NCBI RefSeq assembly: GCF_004327355.1
Contig: NZ_QJUM01000005.1
Location: forward strand, 177,775 to 241,774
Source of the DNA: Phytopseudomonas dryadis
GTDB taxonomy: Bacteria > Pseudomonadota > Gammaproteobacteria > Pseudomonadales > Pseudomonadaceae
DNA: 64,000 nt
Reading direction: 5' to 3'
Shown: positions 41,039 through 50,159 of the stretch, in pieces
How the letters are laid out: each line of letters starts with the position of its first letter
Numbering within the stretch: the stretch's first letter is position 1
Position numbers and translations under genes: made by a program
Notes under the pieces: model-generated
What the model saw: only the letters and a program-made list of their open reading frames with translations
Databases searched by the model: none
Told to the model about the DNA's origin: nothing

Positions 41039-41703
41039 GCGGCAGGCCTGAACTGCAGGTCGAGATCGCCGGCGAGCGCCTCCTGCTGCTGGCGGACAAG
41101 GCCCTGTACTGGCCCGCGGCCGAGGCCTTGCTGATCGCCGACCTGCATATCGGCAAGGCCGCCACCTACCGTGCGCTCGGCCAGCCCGTCCCCCATGGCA
41201 CCACGGCGGGCAACCTGCAGCGCCTGGATGCCCTGCTGGCCCGCTATCCCTGCCGGCGGCTGATTCTGCTCGGCGACTTCCTGCATGCGCGCCAGGCCCA
41301 GGGCGCCGCGACCCTGGCGGCGCTGCGGCGCTGGCGGGAGCGGCATGCCGGGCTGGACATCGTGCTGGTGCGCGGCAACCACGACCGCCGTGCCGGCGAT
41401 CCTGCCGCGGCGCTGGCCATCGAAACCCTGGCCGAACCCTGCTTGCTCGGCCCCTTCGCCCTGCAGCACGAGCCCACGCCCCATCCCTCCCACCATGTAC
41501 TGGCCGGCCACCTGCACCCGGTGTTCCGGCTGCGCGGGCGCGGCCGCCAGCAGCTGCGCCTGCCGTGTTTCTGTCTCGACGAGGGGGTGACGCTGCTGCC
41601 GGCCTTCGGCGCCTTCACCGGTGGCATGGCGATCCACGCCGCTCCCGGGCGCAGGCTCTATGGCGTCCTCGATGGCGGTGTGTGGCCGTTGACCAGCGAG
41701 TGA
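41035..41703 (+). CDS. pdeM: Ligase-associated phosphoesterase/endonuclease PdeM
   Basis: A 222-residue calcineurin-like metallophosphoesterase. Metal-binding blocks are [27 protein letters not shown] and [11 protein letters not shown]. It starts with GTG overlapping the helicase stop (GTGA), completing the four-gene operon. In this family the protein shows Mn-dependent phosphodiesterase and DNA endonuclease activity, consistent with cleaning blocked ends for the ligase. A copy of the long palindromic element follows 17 bases after the stop. Confidence 0.93.
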   Translation: MSGRPELQVEIAGERLLLLADKALYWPAAEALLIADLHIGKAATYRALGQPVPHGTTAGNLQRLDALLARYPCRRLILLGDFLHARQAQGAATLAALRRWRERHAGLDIVLVRGNHDRRAGDPAAALAIETLAEPCLLGPFALQHEPTPHPSHHVLAGHLHPVFRLRGRGRQQLRLPCFCLDEGVTLLPAFGAFTGGMAIHAAPGRRLYGVLDGGVWPLTSE

Positions 41704-41720
41704 CGGCCAAGAGTCGCCTC

Positions 41721-41874
41721 AGTCAAGCGTTTGGTCCGCAAAACGACGGTTTGTCCTGGCCCTGTAGGTGCTGCGACCTCGCAGCGAATAGCGGTCGCGC
41801 CACGGATTTTGCGAGATGGCCGCAAGCGCATCGCGCCGAGGTCGACGCTCCTCCACGGGCGGCGTTTTGCCACT
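41721..41874 (+). repeat. Long intergenic palindromic element, copy B
   Basis: AGTCAAGCGTTTGGTCCGC, the arms GCTGCGACCTCGCAGCGAAT and CGCATCGCGCCGAGGTCGAC, and the closing GCGTTTTGCCACTC correspond position by position to copies A and C. Confidence 0.8.
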
Positions 41875-42027
41875 CTGGCGTAGGCGCTCCCTGCTCCCAA
41901 AAGGCATCGGACGAGGGTGCGGTTTATCGTCGCGCCTCGCAACCCCGCGCTCTGCTCCGGGGCTTTCGGGGCGGGCCTTGCACACCGGCTGTTACAGGGT
42001 TCATGCCGGTCAAGCGCATCGAGATGT

Positions 42028-42054
42028 TCTAGTTATTTGCGGCGCTGCCGATAG
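42028..42054 (+). promoter_or_regulatory. FliA (sigma28) promoter of the first chemoreceptor gene
   Basis: TCTAGTTA - 11 bases - GCCGATAG. The -10 box matches the flagellar consensus GCCGATAA in seven of eight positions, the -35 box matches TAAAGTTT in five of eight, and the spacing is exactly 11. It is 81 bp upstream of the ATG, fitting co-expression with flagella and chemotaxis. Confidence 0.75.
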
Positions 42055-42134
42055 AATGCCTGCCGTTTGCAACTTGCTGGTCACAAGAACAACTCTCCAG
42101 CGGCCTGAACGCTATTCAAAAATGGAGAATTTAC

Positions 42135-44057
42135 ATGAACAGCTGGTTTGCCAATATCAGCGTTACCTTGAAGCTTGCCATCGGGTTCGGCCTCGTGCTG
42201 GCCCTCACCCTTATCCTCGCCCTGGCCGGCTGGACCAGCCTGGGCAGCCTGATCCAGCGCAGCGACTGGATGACCGACATCGCTCGGCTCAACGATACGC
42301 TGACGGATCTGCGCATCACCCGCCTGCAATACATGCTCACCAACGGCGACGAGCAGGCCGCCGCGACCGTGCAGAAAGCCCTCGATGGCTTCGCTACCCA
42401 GCATGCCGAGACCCTGACCAGGTTCAAGAGCCCGGAGAACGTGCAACTGCTCAAGCTGCAGGGGGCGCAGATCGAGGCCTACCGGGCTTCCCTGAACAAG
42501 ATGCGCAGCGGTTATCGCGCCACCGATGAAGCGCGCCAGCAGATGCGGCGGCAGGCCCAGCTGGCCGACCAGGCGATCACCGAGGTCAGCGAGACGGTGA
42601 TGAACCTGCCCGCCTACGACGAGAGCCGCTTCGCCCAGCTCCAGGCCATCACCCGGCTCAAGGACGACTGGCAGTCGGTACGCTACGAGGTACGTGGCTA
42701 TGTCGCCAACCTCGGCGACGACGCCGAACAGAAGGCCATGGCCGGCATCCAGGCGGCCAGCGCCGTCCTGGGGCAGTTCCGCGATACCTTCGGCAACGAC
42801 CATGGACAACGCGTCAGTCAGGTGACAACGGCGCTGGACGGCTATCGGGCCGCGGTTCTGGCGTTCAAGGGCGCGACCGAGAACATTGTCGTGGCGCGCA
42901 AGGAACTGACCGAGCAAGGCTACGAAATCGTGCGTATCAGCAAGGAGCTGACACAGATCCAGCTCGATCGGCGTGACAGCGAAAGCAGCGCTGCCCGCAC
43001 CCTGCAGCTTGGTGCCACGCTGCTGGCGCTGCTGGTCGGCATCCTCGCCGCTTGGCTGATCACCCGGCAGATCACCCGGCCGCTGCAGGAGACGCTGGTG
43101 GCGGTCGAACGTATCGCCGGTGGCGATCTGAGCCAGACCCTGCAGGTGACGCGGCGTGACGAGATCGGCGTGCTGCAGCAGGGCATCCAGCGCATGGGCG
43201 CTACCCTGCGCGAGCTGATCGGCGGCATCCGCGACGGCGTCACGCAGATCGCCAGCGCCGCCGAAGAGCTGTCGGCGGTGACCGAGCAGACCAGCGCCGG
43301 GGTCAACAGCCAGAAGGTGGAAACCGACCAGGTGGCCACGGCCATGCATGAAATGTCGGCCACCGTGCAGGAAGTCGCGCGCAATGCCGCCGAGGCGTCC
43401 CAGGCCGCGTCCGAGGCGGATCGGGAAGCCAGCCAGGGCGACCGCGTGGTCGCCGAAGCCATCGCCCAGATCGAGCGCCTGGCCGCCGAGGTCAGCCGTT
43501 CCACCGAGGCCATGAGCCACCTGCAGAACGAGAGCAACAAGATCGGCAGCGTGATGGACGTGATCAAGGCGGTGGCCGAGCAGACCAACCTGCTGGCGCT
43601 CAACGCGGCCATCGAAGCGGCCCGTGCCGGCGAGGCCGGCCGTGGTTTCGCCGTGGTCGCCGACGAGGTCCGTGGCCTGGCCCAGCGTACGCAGAAGTCC
43701 ACCGAGGAGATCGAGGGCCTGGTCGCCGGCCTGCAGCAGGGCACCCAGCAGGTGGCCAACATCATGCACAGCAGCCGCGAGCTGACCGACAGCAGCGTCG
43801 AGCTGACGCGCAAGGCCGGCGGCTCGCTGGAAAGCATCACCCGCACGGTGTCGAACATCCAGTCGATGAACCAGCAGATCGCCGCCGCCGCCGAGCAGCA
43901 GAGCGCGGTGGCCGAGGAAATCAGCCGCAGCGTGCTCAACGTGCGCGACATCTCCGAGCAGACCGCGGCGGCCAGCGAGGAAACAGCCGCCTCCAGCGTC
44001 GAACTGGCGCGCCTGGGCAATCAGTTGCAGATGATGGTCAGCCACTTCCGCGTCTGA
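42135..44057 (+). CDS. Methyl-accepting chemotaxis protein with HBM-type sensor domain (1)
   Basis: A 640-residue chemoreceptor: a first membrane helix at about 10-33, an all-helical periplasmic domain of about 250 residues (40-290) whose size fits the helical bimodular (HBM) family, a second helix near 295-318 ([20 protein letters not shown]), HAMP ([19 protein letters not shown]), methylation helices, and the conserved hairpin tip [29 protein letters not shown] receptors such as McpS of P. putida bind TCA intermediates or other small acids; the ligand here is unknown. GGAG precedes the ATG. It lacks the C-terminal CheR-binding pentapeptide. Confidence 0.93.
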   Translation: MNSWFANISVTLKLAIGFGLVLALTLILALAGWTSLGSLIQRSDWMTDIARLNDTLTDLRITRLQYMLTNGDEQAAATVQKALDGFATQHAETLTRFKSPENVQLLKLQGAQIEAYRASLNKMRSGYRATDEARQQMRRQAQLADQAITEVSETVMNLPAYDESRFAQLQAITRLKDDWQSVRYEVRGYVANLGDDAEQKAMAGIQAASAVLGQFRDTFGNDHGQRVSQVTTALDGYRAAVLAFKGATENIVVARKELTEQGYEIVRISKELTQIQLDRRDSESSAARTLQLGATLLALLVGILAAWLITRQITRPLQETLVAVERIAGGDLSQTLQVTRRDEIGVLQQGIQRMGATLRELIGGIRDGVTQIASAAEELSAVTEQTSAGVNSQKVETDQVATAMHEMSATVQEVARNAAEASQAASEADREASQGDRVVAEAIAQIERLAAEVSRSTEAMSHLQNESNKIGSVMDVIKAVAEQTNLLALNAAIEAARAGEAGRGFAVVADEVRGLAQRTQKSTEEIEGLVAGLQQGTQQVANIMHSSRELTDSSVELTRKAGGSLESITRTVSNIQSMNQQIAAAAEQQSAVAEEISRSVLNVRDISEQTAAASEETAASSVELARLGNQLQMMVSHFRV

Positions 44058-44406
44058 GCCGATCTGCGCGTCGTCGGGGTTCTACGACCCTCCGATGACA
44101 CGACGCCCGGCCTGGCCGGGCGTCGTTGTTCAGGCTCAGGCTGCTCGCCAAGTACCGCACAGGCAGCAGGACGCGTATTTTCCCGCCAATGGCTATTTAG
44201 ATTGAACGAACTGTCCGCAGTCCGGTCAGTGTGATGTCGTAATGGCATCATTCCGGCTTGGCTGAGTTGCGCTCGGTCTTCGCCTCGAGGGCGGGTCATG
44301 ACGACATTGGCAAGGATTCCGACACCAGGGCCACGTTTGGAGTGCGGGCTGGCCAGACAAGGCTTCAGCTACCTGATTACCGAGATGTTTATGGTTGGAA
44401 TATTGG
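44058..44406. other. Intergenic region between the two chemoreceptor genes
   Basis: This holds the terminator of the first receptor (44099-44130) and about 275 bp of leader for the second. I looked for a FliA promoter like the one at 42028 and found no good match. No gene is supported. Confidence 0.5.
44099..44130 (+). terminator. Rho-independent terminator of the first chemoreceptor gene
   Basis: ACGACGCCCGG pairs perfectly with CCGGGCGTCGT around CCTGG, followed by TGTTC, 42 bases after the stop. Confidence 0.8.
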
Positions 44407-46329
44407 ATGAACACGTGGTTTGGCAACATCAGCGTTACCCTCAAGCTGGCCCTGGGCTTCGGCCTCGTGCTGGCTTTGACCCTGGCCCTGGCGGCCGTTG
44501 GCTGGAGCAGCCTGGACAGCCTCGTTCAACGGAGCAGCCGCACCGCCGAGATCGGTGAGCTCAATGCAGCGTTGACCGATTTGCGTATCGAACGGTTGCA
44601 GTACCTGATCAGCAACGGTGACGGTTCGTCCGCTGAAGATGTACAGAGAGCACTGGATCGTTTCTCCAGCGTGCAGCAGGAGTCGACCAGCCGTTTCCGC
44701 AATCCTGAAAACCTGCGCCTGCTCAACCAGCAGGCTGAGTTGATCGCCCAGTATCAGCAGGGTTTCGACAGGACTCGCAGTGCCTATGCCGCCGCTGGCA
44801 AGGCCCGGGCCGAGATGATCGAGCGGGCGGAACGCGCCGCCGCACAGATCGATCAAATCACTGCAACCGTGTTGCAGATGCCCGACTTCGACGAGCGCCG
44901 TTTCCAGCGCTATCAGGCGACCGTTGCGGTCAAGGAAGAGATACAGGCACTGCGTTATCAGGTGTGGCTCTATAGTGCGGATGCCAACGCCAGTACCGAG
45001 CAGGCGCTGAACCAGCAGATAGAGCGGCTCGACCTGGGCCTCGATGAACTGGCGACGAGTTTCGCAGGCGATAATCAGCGGGAATTCCAGGCGCTCGAAG
45101 CGGATATCAAGGTCTACCGCGGCCTGTTGGGTGATTTCCGTGCCGCCGTGGGCGAGCGTGCGCAGTTGAGTGAGGCGATGGCCCGCTACGCTCACGAGAT
45201 CGTCAAGCTTGGCGAGGCCCTGAGTCAGATACAGATCGATCTGCGCGACAGCGACACGGCGTTCGCCACCCGCATGCAGTTGGGTGCGACCTTGCTGGCA
45301 CTGCTGGTCGGCATTTTCTCCGCTCGGCTGATCACCCGCCAGATCACCCGGCCGCTGCAGGAGACGCTGGTGGCGGTCGAGCGTATCGCCGATGGCGACC
45401 TGAGCCAGACCCTGCAAGTGACGCGGCGTGACGAGATCGGCGTGCTGCAGCAGGGCATCCAGCGCATGGGCGGCACCCTGCGCGAGCTGATCGGCGGCAT
45501 CCGTGACGGCGTCACCCAGATCGCCAGCGCCGCCGAAGAGCTGTCGGCGGTGACCGAACAGACCAGCGCCGGGGTCAACAGCCAGAAACTGGAAACCGAC
45601 CAGGTGGCCACGGCCATGCAGGAAATGTCGGCCACCGTGCAGGAAGTCGCGCGCAATGCCGCCGAGGCATCCCAGGCGGCGTCAGACGCCGATGGCGAAG
45701 CCCGTCAGGGCGATCACGTGGTCGGCGAAGCCATCGTCCAGATCGAGCGCCTGGCGGCGGAAGTGGTTCGTTCCACCGATGCCATGAGCGACCTGCAGAA
45801 AGAAAGCGACAAGATCGGCAGCGTGATGGACGTGATCAAGGCGGTGGCCGAGCAGACCAACCTGCTGGCGCTCAATGCGGCCATCGAAGCGGCCCGCGCC
45901 GGTGAGGCGGGGCGTGGCTTCGCCGTGGTCGCCGACGAGGTCCGCGGCCTGGCCCAGCGTACGCAGAAGTCCACCGAGGAAATCGAAGGGCTGGTCGCCG
46001 GTCTGCAGCAGGGCACCCAGCAGGTGGCCACGGTCATGCGCAACAGCCGTGAGTTGACCGACAGCAGCGTGGGGCTGACCCGCAAGGCGGGTGAGGCCCT
46101 GGCCATGATTACCCACAAGGTGTCCAACATCCAGGCAATGAACCAACAGATCGCCGCGGCGGCCGAGCAGCAGGGCGCGGTGGCCGAGGAAATCAGCCGC
46201 AGCGTGCTCAACGTGCGCGACATCTCCGAACAGACCGCGGCGGCCAGCGAGGAAACCGCCGCCTCCAGCGTCGAACTGGCGCGCCTGGGCAACCAGTTGC
46301 AGATGATGGTCAGCCACTTCCGCGTCTGA
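44407..46329 (+). CDS. Methyl-accepting chemotaxis protein with HBM-type sensor domain (2)
   Basis: A 640-residue paralogue of the receptor at 42135, starting [20 protein letters not shown]. The periplasmic domain (about 40-290) is clearly diverged, whereas everything from the second membrane helix onward, 45280-46329, is almost identical in protein and very close in DNA. The pair should therefore feed the same CheA/CheW complexes but sense different ligands. The ribosome binding site is weak (TTGGAATATTGG). An upstream in-frame TTG is less likely because the N-terminus would no longer match the paralogue. A terminator interrupted by a repeat element follows. Confidence 0.92.
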   Translation: MNTWFGNISVTLKLALGFGLVLALTLALAAVGWSSLDSLVQRSSRTAEIGELNAALTDLRIERLQYLISNGDGSSAEDVQRALDRFSSVQQESTSRFRNPENLRLLNQQAELIAQYQQGFDRTRSAYAAAGKARAEMIERAERAAAQIDQITATVLQMPDFDERRFQRYQATVAVKEEIQALRYQVWLYSADANASTEQALNQQIERLDLGLDELATSFAGDNQREFQALEADIKVYRGLLGDFRAAVGERAQLSEAMARYAHEIVKLGEALSQIQIDLRDSDTAFATRMQLGATLLALLVGIFSARLITRQITRPLQETLVAVERIADGDLSQTLQVTRRDEIGVLQQGIQRMGGTLRELIGGIRDGVTQIASAAEELSAVTEQTSAGVNSQKLETDQVATAMQEMSATVQEVARNAAEASQAASDADGEARQGDHVVGEAIVQIERLAAEVVRSTDAMSDLQKESDKIGSVMDVIKAVAEQTNLLALNAAIEAARAGEAGRGFAVVADEVRGLAQRTQKSTEEIEGLVAGLQQGTQQVATVMRNSRELTDSSVGLTRKAGEALAMITHKVSNIQAMNQQIAAAAEQQGAVAEEISRSVLNVRDISEQTAAASEETAASSVELARLGNQLQMMVSHFRV

Positions 46330-46343
46330 GCCTAGGCTCGTAA

Positions 46344-46571
46344 AAAGAAGGCCGTTGCCAAATGCCAGTCAGTTAAGCATTTGGCCCACAGGGCAGCGGT
46401 TTGCCCTGGCCCTGTGGGAGCCGCGGCCCCGCGGCGATTGCTGGTCGCACCATTGGTTTTGTGGGATGGCCGCCATCGCATCGCGCCGAGGTCGACGCTC
46501 CTACACGGACGGCGGTTTGCCCTGCTCCTGCAAAAAACTTATCTGATCGGGCGAGGGCAACGGCCTTCTTT
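46344..46571 (+). terminator. Terminator of the second chemoreceptor gene, split by a repeat
   Basis: AAAGAAGGCCGTTGCC (46344-46359) and GGCAACGGCCTTCTTT (46556-46571) are perfect 16-base complements with an A run before and a T run after, i.e. the two arms of a strong bidirectional terminator. They are 196 bases apart, and palindromic element copy C lies between them. Confidence 0.7.
46371..46521 (+). repeat. Long intergenic palindromic element, copy C
   Basis: AGTTAAGCATTTGGCCC, arms GAGCCGCGGCCCCGCGGCGAT and CGCATCGCGCCGAGGTCGAC, and closing GCGGTTTGCC correspond to copies A and B. It is lodged in the loop of the chemoreceptor/cobF terminator. Confidence 0.8.
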
Positions 46572-46620
46572 ATGATCGTCAGGCACCTGGGCGATCAAAT
46601 GCGCACGCGTTATCCCGCGT

Positions 46621-47385
46621 TCAGGCGCCGCGCTCACCGCGCCGCAGCAGGTAGCTGTCCATGATCCAGCCGTTGGCCTGGCGTGCCGCTGCGCGGGTCT
46701 GCACGATCCGCTCGGCGACATCGGCCAGCTTGCCGGCGATCAGGATCTCGTCCGCCGTGCCGACATAGGCGCCCCAGTAGATATGCAGATCCTGGTCGAC
46801 GACATGGCGGTAGCTGTCCTGGGCATCGAGCATCACCACCACGCTGTCCACGCCATCCGGCCAGCCCTGGCGCAGGCGCCGTCCGGTGGTGATCTGCACG
46901 GCGCGGCCGATCTGGTTCAGCGGGATGCGATGACGGGCGGTCAGGGCCTGCACGCTGGTGATGCCGGGGATCACGTCGTAGGCGAGTCGCTGGCCGCTGG
47001 CGATCACCCCGTCGAGGATGCGCAGGGTGCTGTCGTACAGCGACGGATCGCCCCACACCAGGAAGGCGCCGGTTTCGCCATCGTCCAGTTGCCCGATCAG
47101 TTGCTCGAACACCGCCTGCTTGTCGCGGTTGAGGCTGTCGATGCTGGCGTCGTAGTCCGGCGTATCGCGTTCGCGCTCGGGGTTGCTGGCCTCGGCGATG
47201 CGGTACGCGCGGCCGGCGTCGATGTAGCGCTCGAGAATCAGCCGGCGCAGGGCGATCAGCTTGTCCTTGCTCTCGCCCTTGTCGAGGATGAAGAACACAT
47301 CCGCCTGGTTCAGGGCCTTGATCGCCTGGATCGTCAGGTAGTCGGGATCACCGGCGCCGATGCCGATGACAAGGATCTTTTTCAT
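46621..47385 (-). CDS. cobF: Precorrin-6A synthase (deacetylating)
   Basis: A 254-residue SAM-dependent methyltransferase of the aerobic cobalamin pathway, converting precorrin-5 to precorrin-6A with loss of acetate. It has the tetrapyrrole methylase fold: ILVIGIGAGDPDYLTIQAIK at the N-terminus, FLVWGDPSLYDSTLRIL in the middle and a CobF-specific C-terminus. I chose the ATG at 47385 (MKKILVIGIG); the 12-residue upstream extension has no support. It stands alone here, away from other cob genes, convergent with the second chemoreceptor gene. Confidence 0.94.
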   Translation of the reverse strand: MKKILVIGIGAGDPDYLTIQAIKALNQADVFFILDKGESKDKLIALRRLILERYIDAGRAYRIAEASNPERERDTPDYDASIDSLNRDKQAVFEQLIGQLDDGETGAFLVWGDPSLYDSTLRILDGVIASGQRLAYDVIPGITSVQALTARHRIPLNQIGRAVQITTGRRLRQGWPDGVDSVVVMLDAQDSYRHVVDQDLHIYWGAYVGTADEILIAGKLADVAERIVQTRAAARQANGWIMDSYLLRRGERGA

Positions 47386-47445
47386 GCCACGCGTCTCGTT
47401 CTTGCCAGAGGCGCGCAGCATATCAGTTCATCGCGGTGGGAGACC

Positions 47446-47545
47446 GTAGCCTGCCGCTGAGCGCAGCGATGCGCAGGAGCGATGTCCCGGGTATCGCTGC
47501 GCTCAACGCCGGGCTACCGGCTCCGGTTCAGCCTGCGGCGAGCTG
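47446..47545. repeat. Direct repeat, copy 1, with duplicated ggpPS end
   Basis: GTAGCCTGCCGCTGAGCGCA...CAACGCCGGGCTAC followed by GGTTCAGCCTGCGGCGAGCTG. It repeats the sequence beginning 127 bp to the right (47573), including the last six codons and stop of ggpPS. The GTAGCC...GGGCTAC part is itself palindromic. Confidence 0.8.
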
Positions 47546-47572
47546 TGGCATGCGGCTCGACCGCCTTTTTTC

Positions 47573-47671
47573 TGTAGCCTGCCGCTGAGCGCAGCGATGC
47601 GCAGGAAGGGTGTCCCGGGTATCGCTGCGCTCAACGCCGGGCTACGGCTCTGTTCAGCCTGCGGCGAGCTG
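47573..47671. repeat. Direct repeat, copy 2, spanning the ggpPS stop
   Basis: This is the same ~100-bp sequence as 47446-47545; its right end is the genuine 3' end of ggpPS. The pair forms a 127-bp tandem arrangement downstream of that gene. Confidence 0.8.
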
Positions 47672-49912
47672 CAGGACGTTGTCGGTCTCCTGCTCGGCGA
47701 CCCCGGCGAGGAACTCGTCGCCCCAGCGGCGGATATCGTTGTAGTTGACGATATCGAACAGCTCACGCATTCGCGCACGGGCCTCGGTCTTGGGCATGTT
47801 CAGCGCCAGGTAGCAGGTCTGCGCCAGGTCGGCGGTGTCGTGGGGGTTGGTCAGCAGCGCGCCCTTGAGCTCGGCCGCGGCGCCGGCGAATTCCGACAGC
47901 GCCAGCACGCCCTGGCCTTCGAGCAGGCCCTGGGTGGCGACGAATTCCTTGGCCACCAGGTTGAGGCCGTCGCGCAGCGGGGTGATCCACATGACGTCGG
48001 CCATGGCGTACCAGGCCACCACTTCGTCGAAGGGGAAGCTGCGGAAGAAGAACTGCACCGGCGTCCAGCCGATCCGCGCGAAGCGGCCGTTGATACGGCC
48101 CACGGCCTGCTCGATCTGCGATTGCAGTTCGTCGTAGATGGTCATCTCGCGGGCGGCCGGCACGCAGATGCTGACCAGGGTGATCTTCTTGTGCAGCTCC
48201 GGGTTGTCGGCCAGCAGTCGCTCATAGGCCTGCAGTTTTTCCAGAATACCCTTGGTGTAATCCAGGCGTTCCACCGAGAGCACCAGCTTGATGCCGCGCA
48301 ACTCTTCGCGCAGGCGCGCCATCTGTTCGCGGGTCTTGTCCTGGGCCAGGGCGTTGCGCACGCGGTCGATGTCCAGGCCCACCGGATGGGCGCCGAGCTT
48401 GACCACCCGGCTGCCGGTGTCCACGGCGGTGGTCATGCGCTCCAGGCCCACGGCGCAGCCGTAGGTGATGAAACGCGGCGCGCAGTTCTGCCGGCTGACG
48501 GTCTGCAGCGGAGTGACGCCACGGGCCACGTCGACGAAGTTCTCCACCTGCCGTGGAATGTGGAAGCCGATGTAGTCGCACTGCAACAGGCTGCCGATGA
48601 TCTGCCGGCGCCAGGGCAGCACGTTGAACACGTCGGCCGAGGGGAAGTAGGTGTGGTGGAAGAAGGCGATGCGCAGGTCCGGGCGCAGCTCGCGCAGGTA
48701 GCCCGGCACCATCCACAGGTTGTAGTCGTGCAGCCAGACGATGGCACCTTCCGCGGCTTCCTTTGCCGTGCGTTCGGCGAAGGCGCGGTTGACCTTGAGA
48801 AACACCTGCCAGTCGTCCTCGTCGAAACGCGCGCGCTCCCAGAAGGTGTGCAGGGTCGGCCAGAAGGCTTCCTTGGAAAAGCGCTTGTAGAAGATGTCGA
48901 CTTCTTCCTTGCTCAGCGCCACCCGTGCAGCGGTGAGTTTGGGATAGCGTTCGGCATCCACCGTGGTATGGGTTTCGAAGGGCTCGTCGCCGCCTTCGTC
49001 CACTGCCCAGGCGACCCAGGAGCCGGGCCGTGAATCGCCGAAGAAACTCATCAGCGTGGGAATGATGCCGTTGGGTGAAGTCGGCCGGCGGCGCTGCAGC
49101 TTGCCATCGACGCGGTGTTCTTCGTAGGGCAGGCGGTGATAGACCATCACCAGTTCGGCCTGGCCCGGCTTGGTGGCGTTGCGTTTTTCCGCGGCGATGC
49201 CGTGCTCGCCGAGGAAGCCGAAATGCACGAACGCCTGGAGAATGCCGCCGCAACCCGGGCGATCCGCCTGCAGGATCCAGGATTGATGCTCGGTGGCGCG
49301 CAGCAGGTTCGGCTCGGATTCGCCGACGCAGACGCCCTTGTAGGTGCCGTCGAGCATGTCCAGGTCATTCAGCGTGTCGCCGCAGGCCAGTACCTGGCCG
49401 GCATCCAGTTCCAGCCAGTCGACCAGGGCCTTGAGGCTGCTGCCCTTGTTGACGCCCTTGGGCAGAAAGTCCAGGTAGCGATCCGCGGAGTACAGCAGGT
49501 CGCAACCCAGCGTTTCCGCGGCGGCGGCCAGGGCCGGGTCGGCGGCCTGCTCGGGCGTGCAGAAGTAGGAACAGCGGCGCGCCTGGGGCACGTCCTGGCG
49601 TTCCAGGCCGAAGCCTTCCAGGGCCTGGGCCACCAGGCTCTCGCCCGGCCAGCGGGCGTCGACCTGGCCTTGCAGCGGCTGGATCGGCTGCAGGGTGTCG
49701 CCATGCACGAAGCTGGCGCCGACGTCGGCGATGATGAAGTCCGGTTGTGGCAAGGTCGGGTCGGCCAGCAGCGGCAGCACCGCTTCCAGGCTGCGCCCGG
49801 TGACGTAGGCCAACTGGATTTCCGGGTGGGCGGCGATGGTCTGGTAGAGGCTCAGGCGATCCTCGGGATCGCCGGCGAGAAAGGTTCCATCAAGATCGGT
49901 TGCAAGTAACAT
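47654..49912 (-). CDS. ggpPS: Bifunctional glucosylglycerol-3-phosphate phosphatase/synthase
   Basis: A 752-residue fusion. Residues 1-245 form a HAD phosphatase domain (MLLATDLDGTFLAG, later CGDTLNDLDML). Residues about 260-740 form a GT20 glycosyltransferase resembling trehalose-phosphate synthase (WLHDYNLWMVPGYLREL, SVERLDYTKGI, PLRDGLNLVAKEFVA). This order and length match GgpPS of Azotobacter and Pseudomonas, which makes the osmolyte glucosylglycerol from ADP-glucose and glycerol 3-phosphate. The ATG at 49912 has GGGAG eight bases upstream; the frame continues through the MITE region but is not coding there. Salt induction is expected. Trehalose-6-phosphate synthase is the alternative, but the N-terminal phosphatase argues against it. 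Confidence 0.86.
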   Translation of the reverse strand: MLLATDLDGTFLAGDPEDRLSLYQTIAAHPEIQLAYVTGRSLEAVLPLLADPTLPQPDFIIADVGASFVHGDTLQPIQPLQGQVDARWPGESLVAQALEGFGLERQDVPQARRCSYFCTPEQAADPALAAAAETLGCDLLYSADRYLDFLPKGVNKGSSLKALVDWLELDAGQVLACGDTLNDLDMLDGTYKGVCVGESEPNLLRATEHQSWILQADRPGCGGILQAFVHFGFLGEHGIAAEKRNATKPGQAELVMVYHRLPYEEHRVDGKLQRRRPTSPNGIIPTLMSFFGDSRPGSWVAWAVDEGGDEPFETHTTVDAERYPKLTAARVALSKEEVDIFYKRFSKEAFWPTLHTFWERARFDEDDWQVFLKVNRAFAERTAKEAAEGAIVWLHDYNLWMVPGYLRELRPDLRIAFFHHTYFPSADVFNVLPWRRQIIGSLLQCDYIGFHIPRQVENFVDVARGVTPLQTVSRQNCAPRFITYGCAVGLERMTTAVDTGSRVVKLGAHPVGLDIDRVRNALAQDKTREQMARLREELRGIKLVLSVERLDYTKGILEKLQAYERLLADNPELHKKITLVSICVPAAREMTIYDELQSQIEQAVGRINGRFARIGWTPVQFFFRSFPFDEVVAWYAMADVMWITPLRDGLNLVAKEFVATQGLLEGQGVLALSEFAGAAAELKGALLTNPHDTADLAQTCYLALNMPKTEARARMRELFDIVNYNDIRRWGDEFLAGVAEQETDNVLQLAAG

Positions 49913-49959
49913 GCGCAGTCTCCCTGTCCATGAAGTGGTGCAGTGACGCGCCGACATCA

Positions 49960-50099
49960 GGGCACCTCTAAAAACTACCTGTGTTGCCATCACTGCGTTA
50001 AAAACAGACTCAAAATGCTCATTTACAGCTCGTAAACTCCGCTTTTTCGCCTGTTTTTGCCTTGTGCTGACCGCCTCGGCTACGTTTTTAGAGGTGCCC
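49960..50099. mobile_element. MITE-like element with 16-bp terminal inverted repeats
   Basis: A 140-bp, comparatively AT-rich segment bounded by GGGCACCTCTAAAAAC and its exact reverse complement GTTTTTAGAGGTGCCC. It has no coding capacity. Inside are TTTACAGCTCGTAAA, a smaller palindrome, and CTGCGTTAAAAACAG. It lies between ggpPS and the MFS gene. I found no clear target-site duplication at its ends. Confidence 0.7.
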
Positions 50100-50159
50100 A
50101 TCGCCCGACGAGCAAAGCGGGCGCCTGACCGGCGCCTCTGTTCTATGTAGGCTCTGAGC

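Larger units (their letters stand above)
41704..42134. other. Intergenic region between pdeM and the first chemoreceptor
   Basis: The left third is palindromic element copy B (41721-41874). The right part contains the FliA-type promoter of the chemoreceptor gene (42028-42054) and an 81-bp leader. No gene is supported between them. Confidence 0.6.

Noticed and set aside
42081..44045. 654-codon open frame on the minus strand
   Set aside because: Antisense to the first chemoreceptor gene; the same shadow appears opposite the second receptor because the genes are paralogous.
44370..44390. FliA promoter for the second chemoreceptor gene
   Set aside because: Only ACCGAGAT resembles the -10 box and there is no matching -35 box at the required spacing.
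49953..50106. Target-site duplication flanking the MITE-like element
   Set aside because: The bases on the two sides (ACATCA and ATCGCC) do not form a convincing direct repeat.
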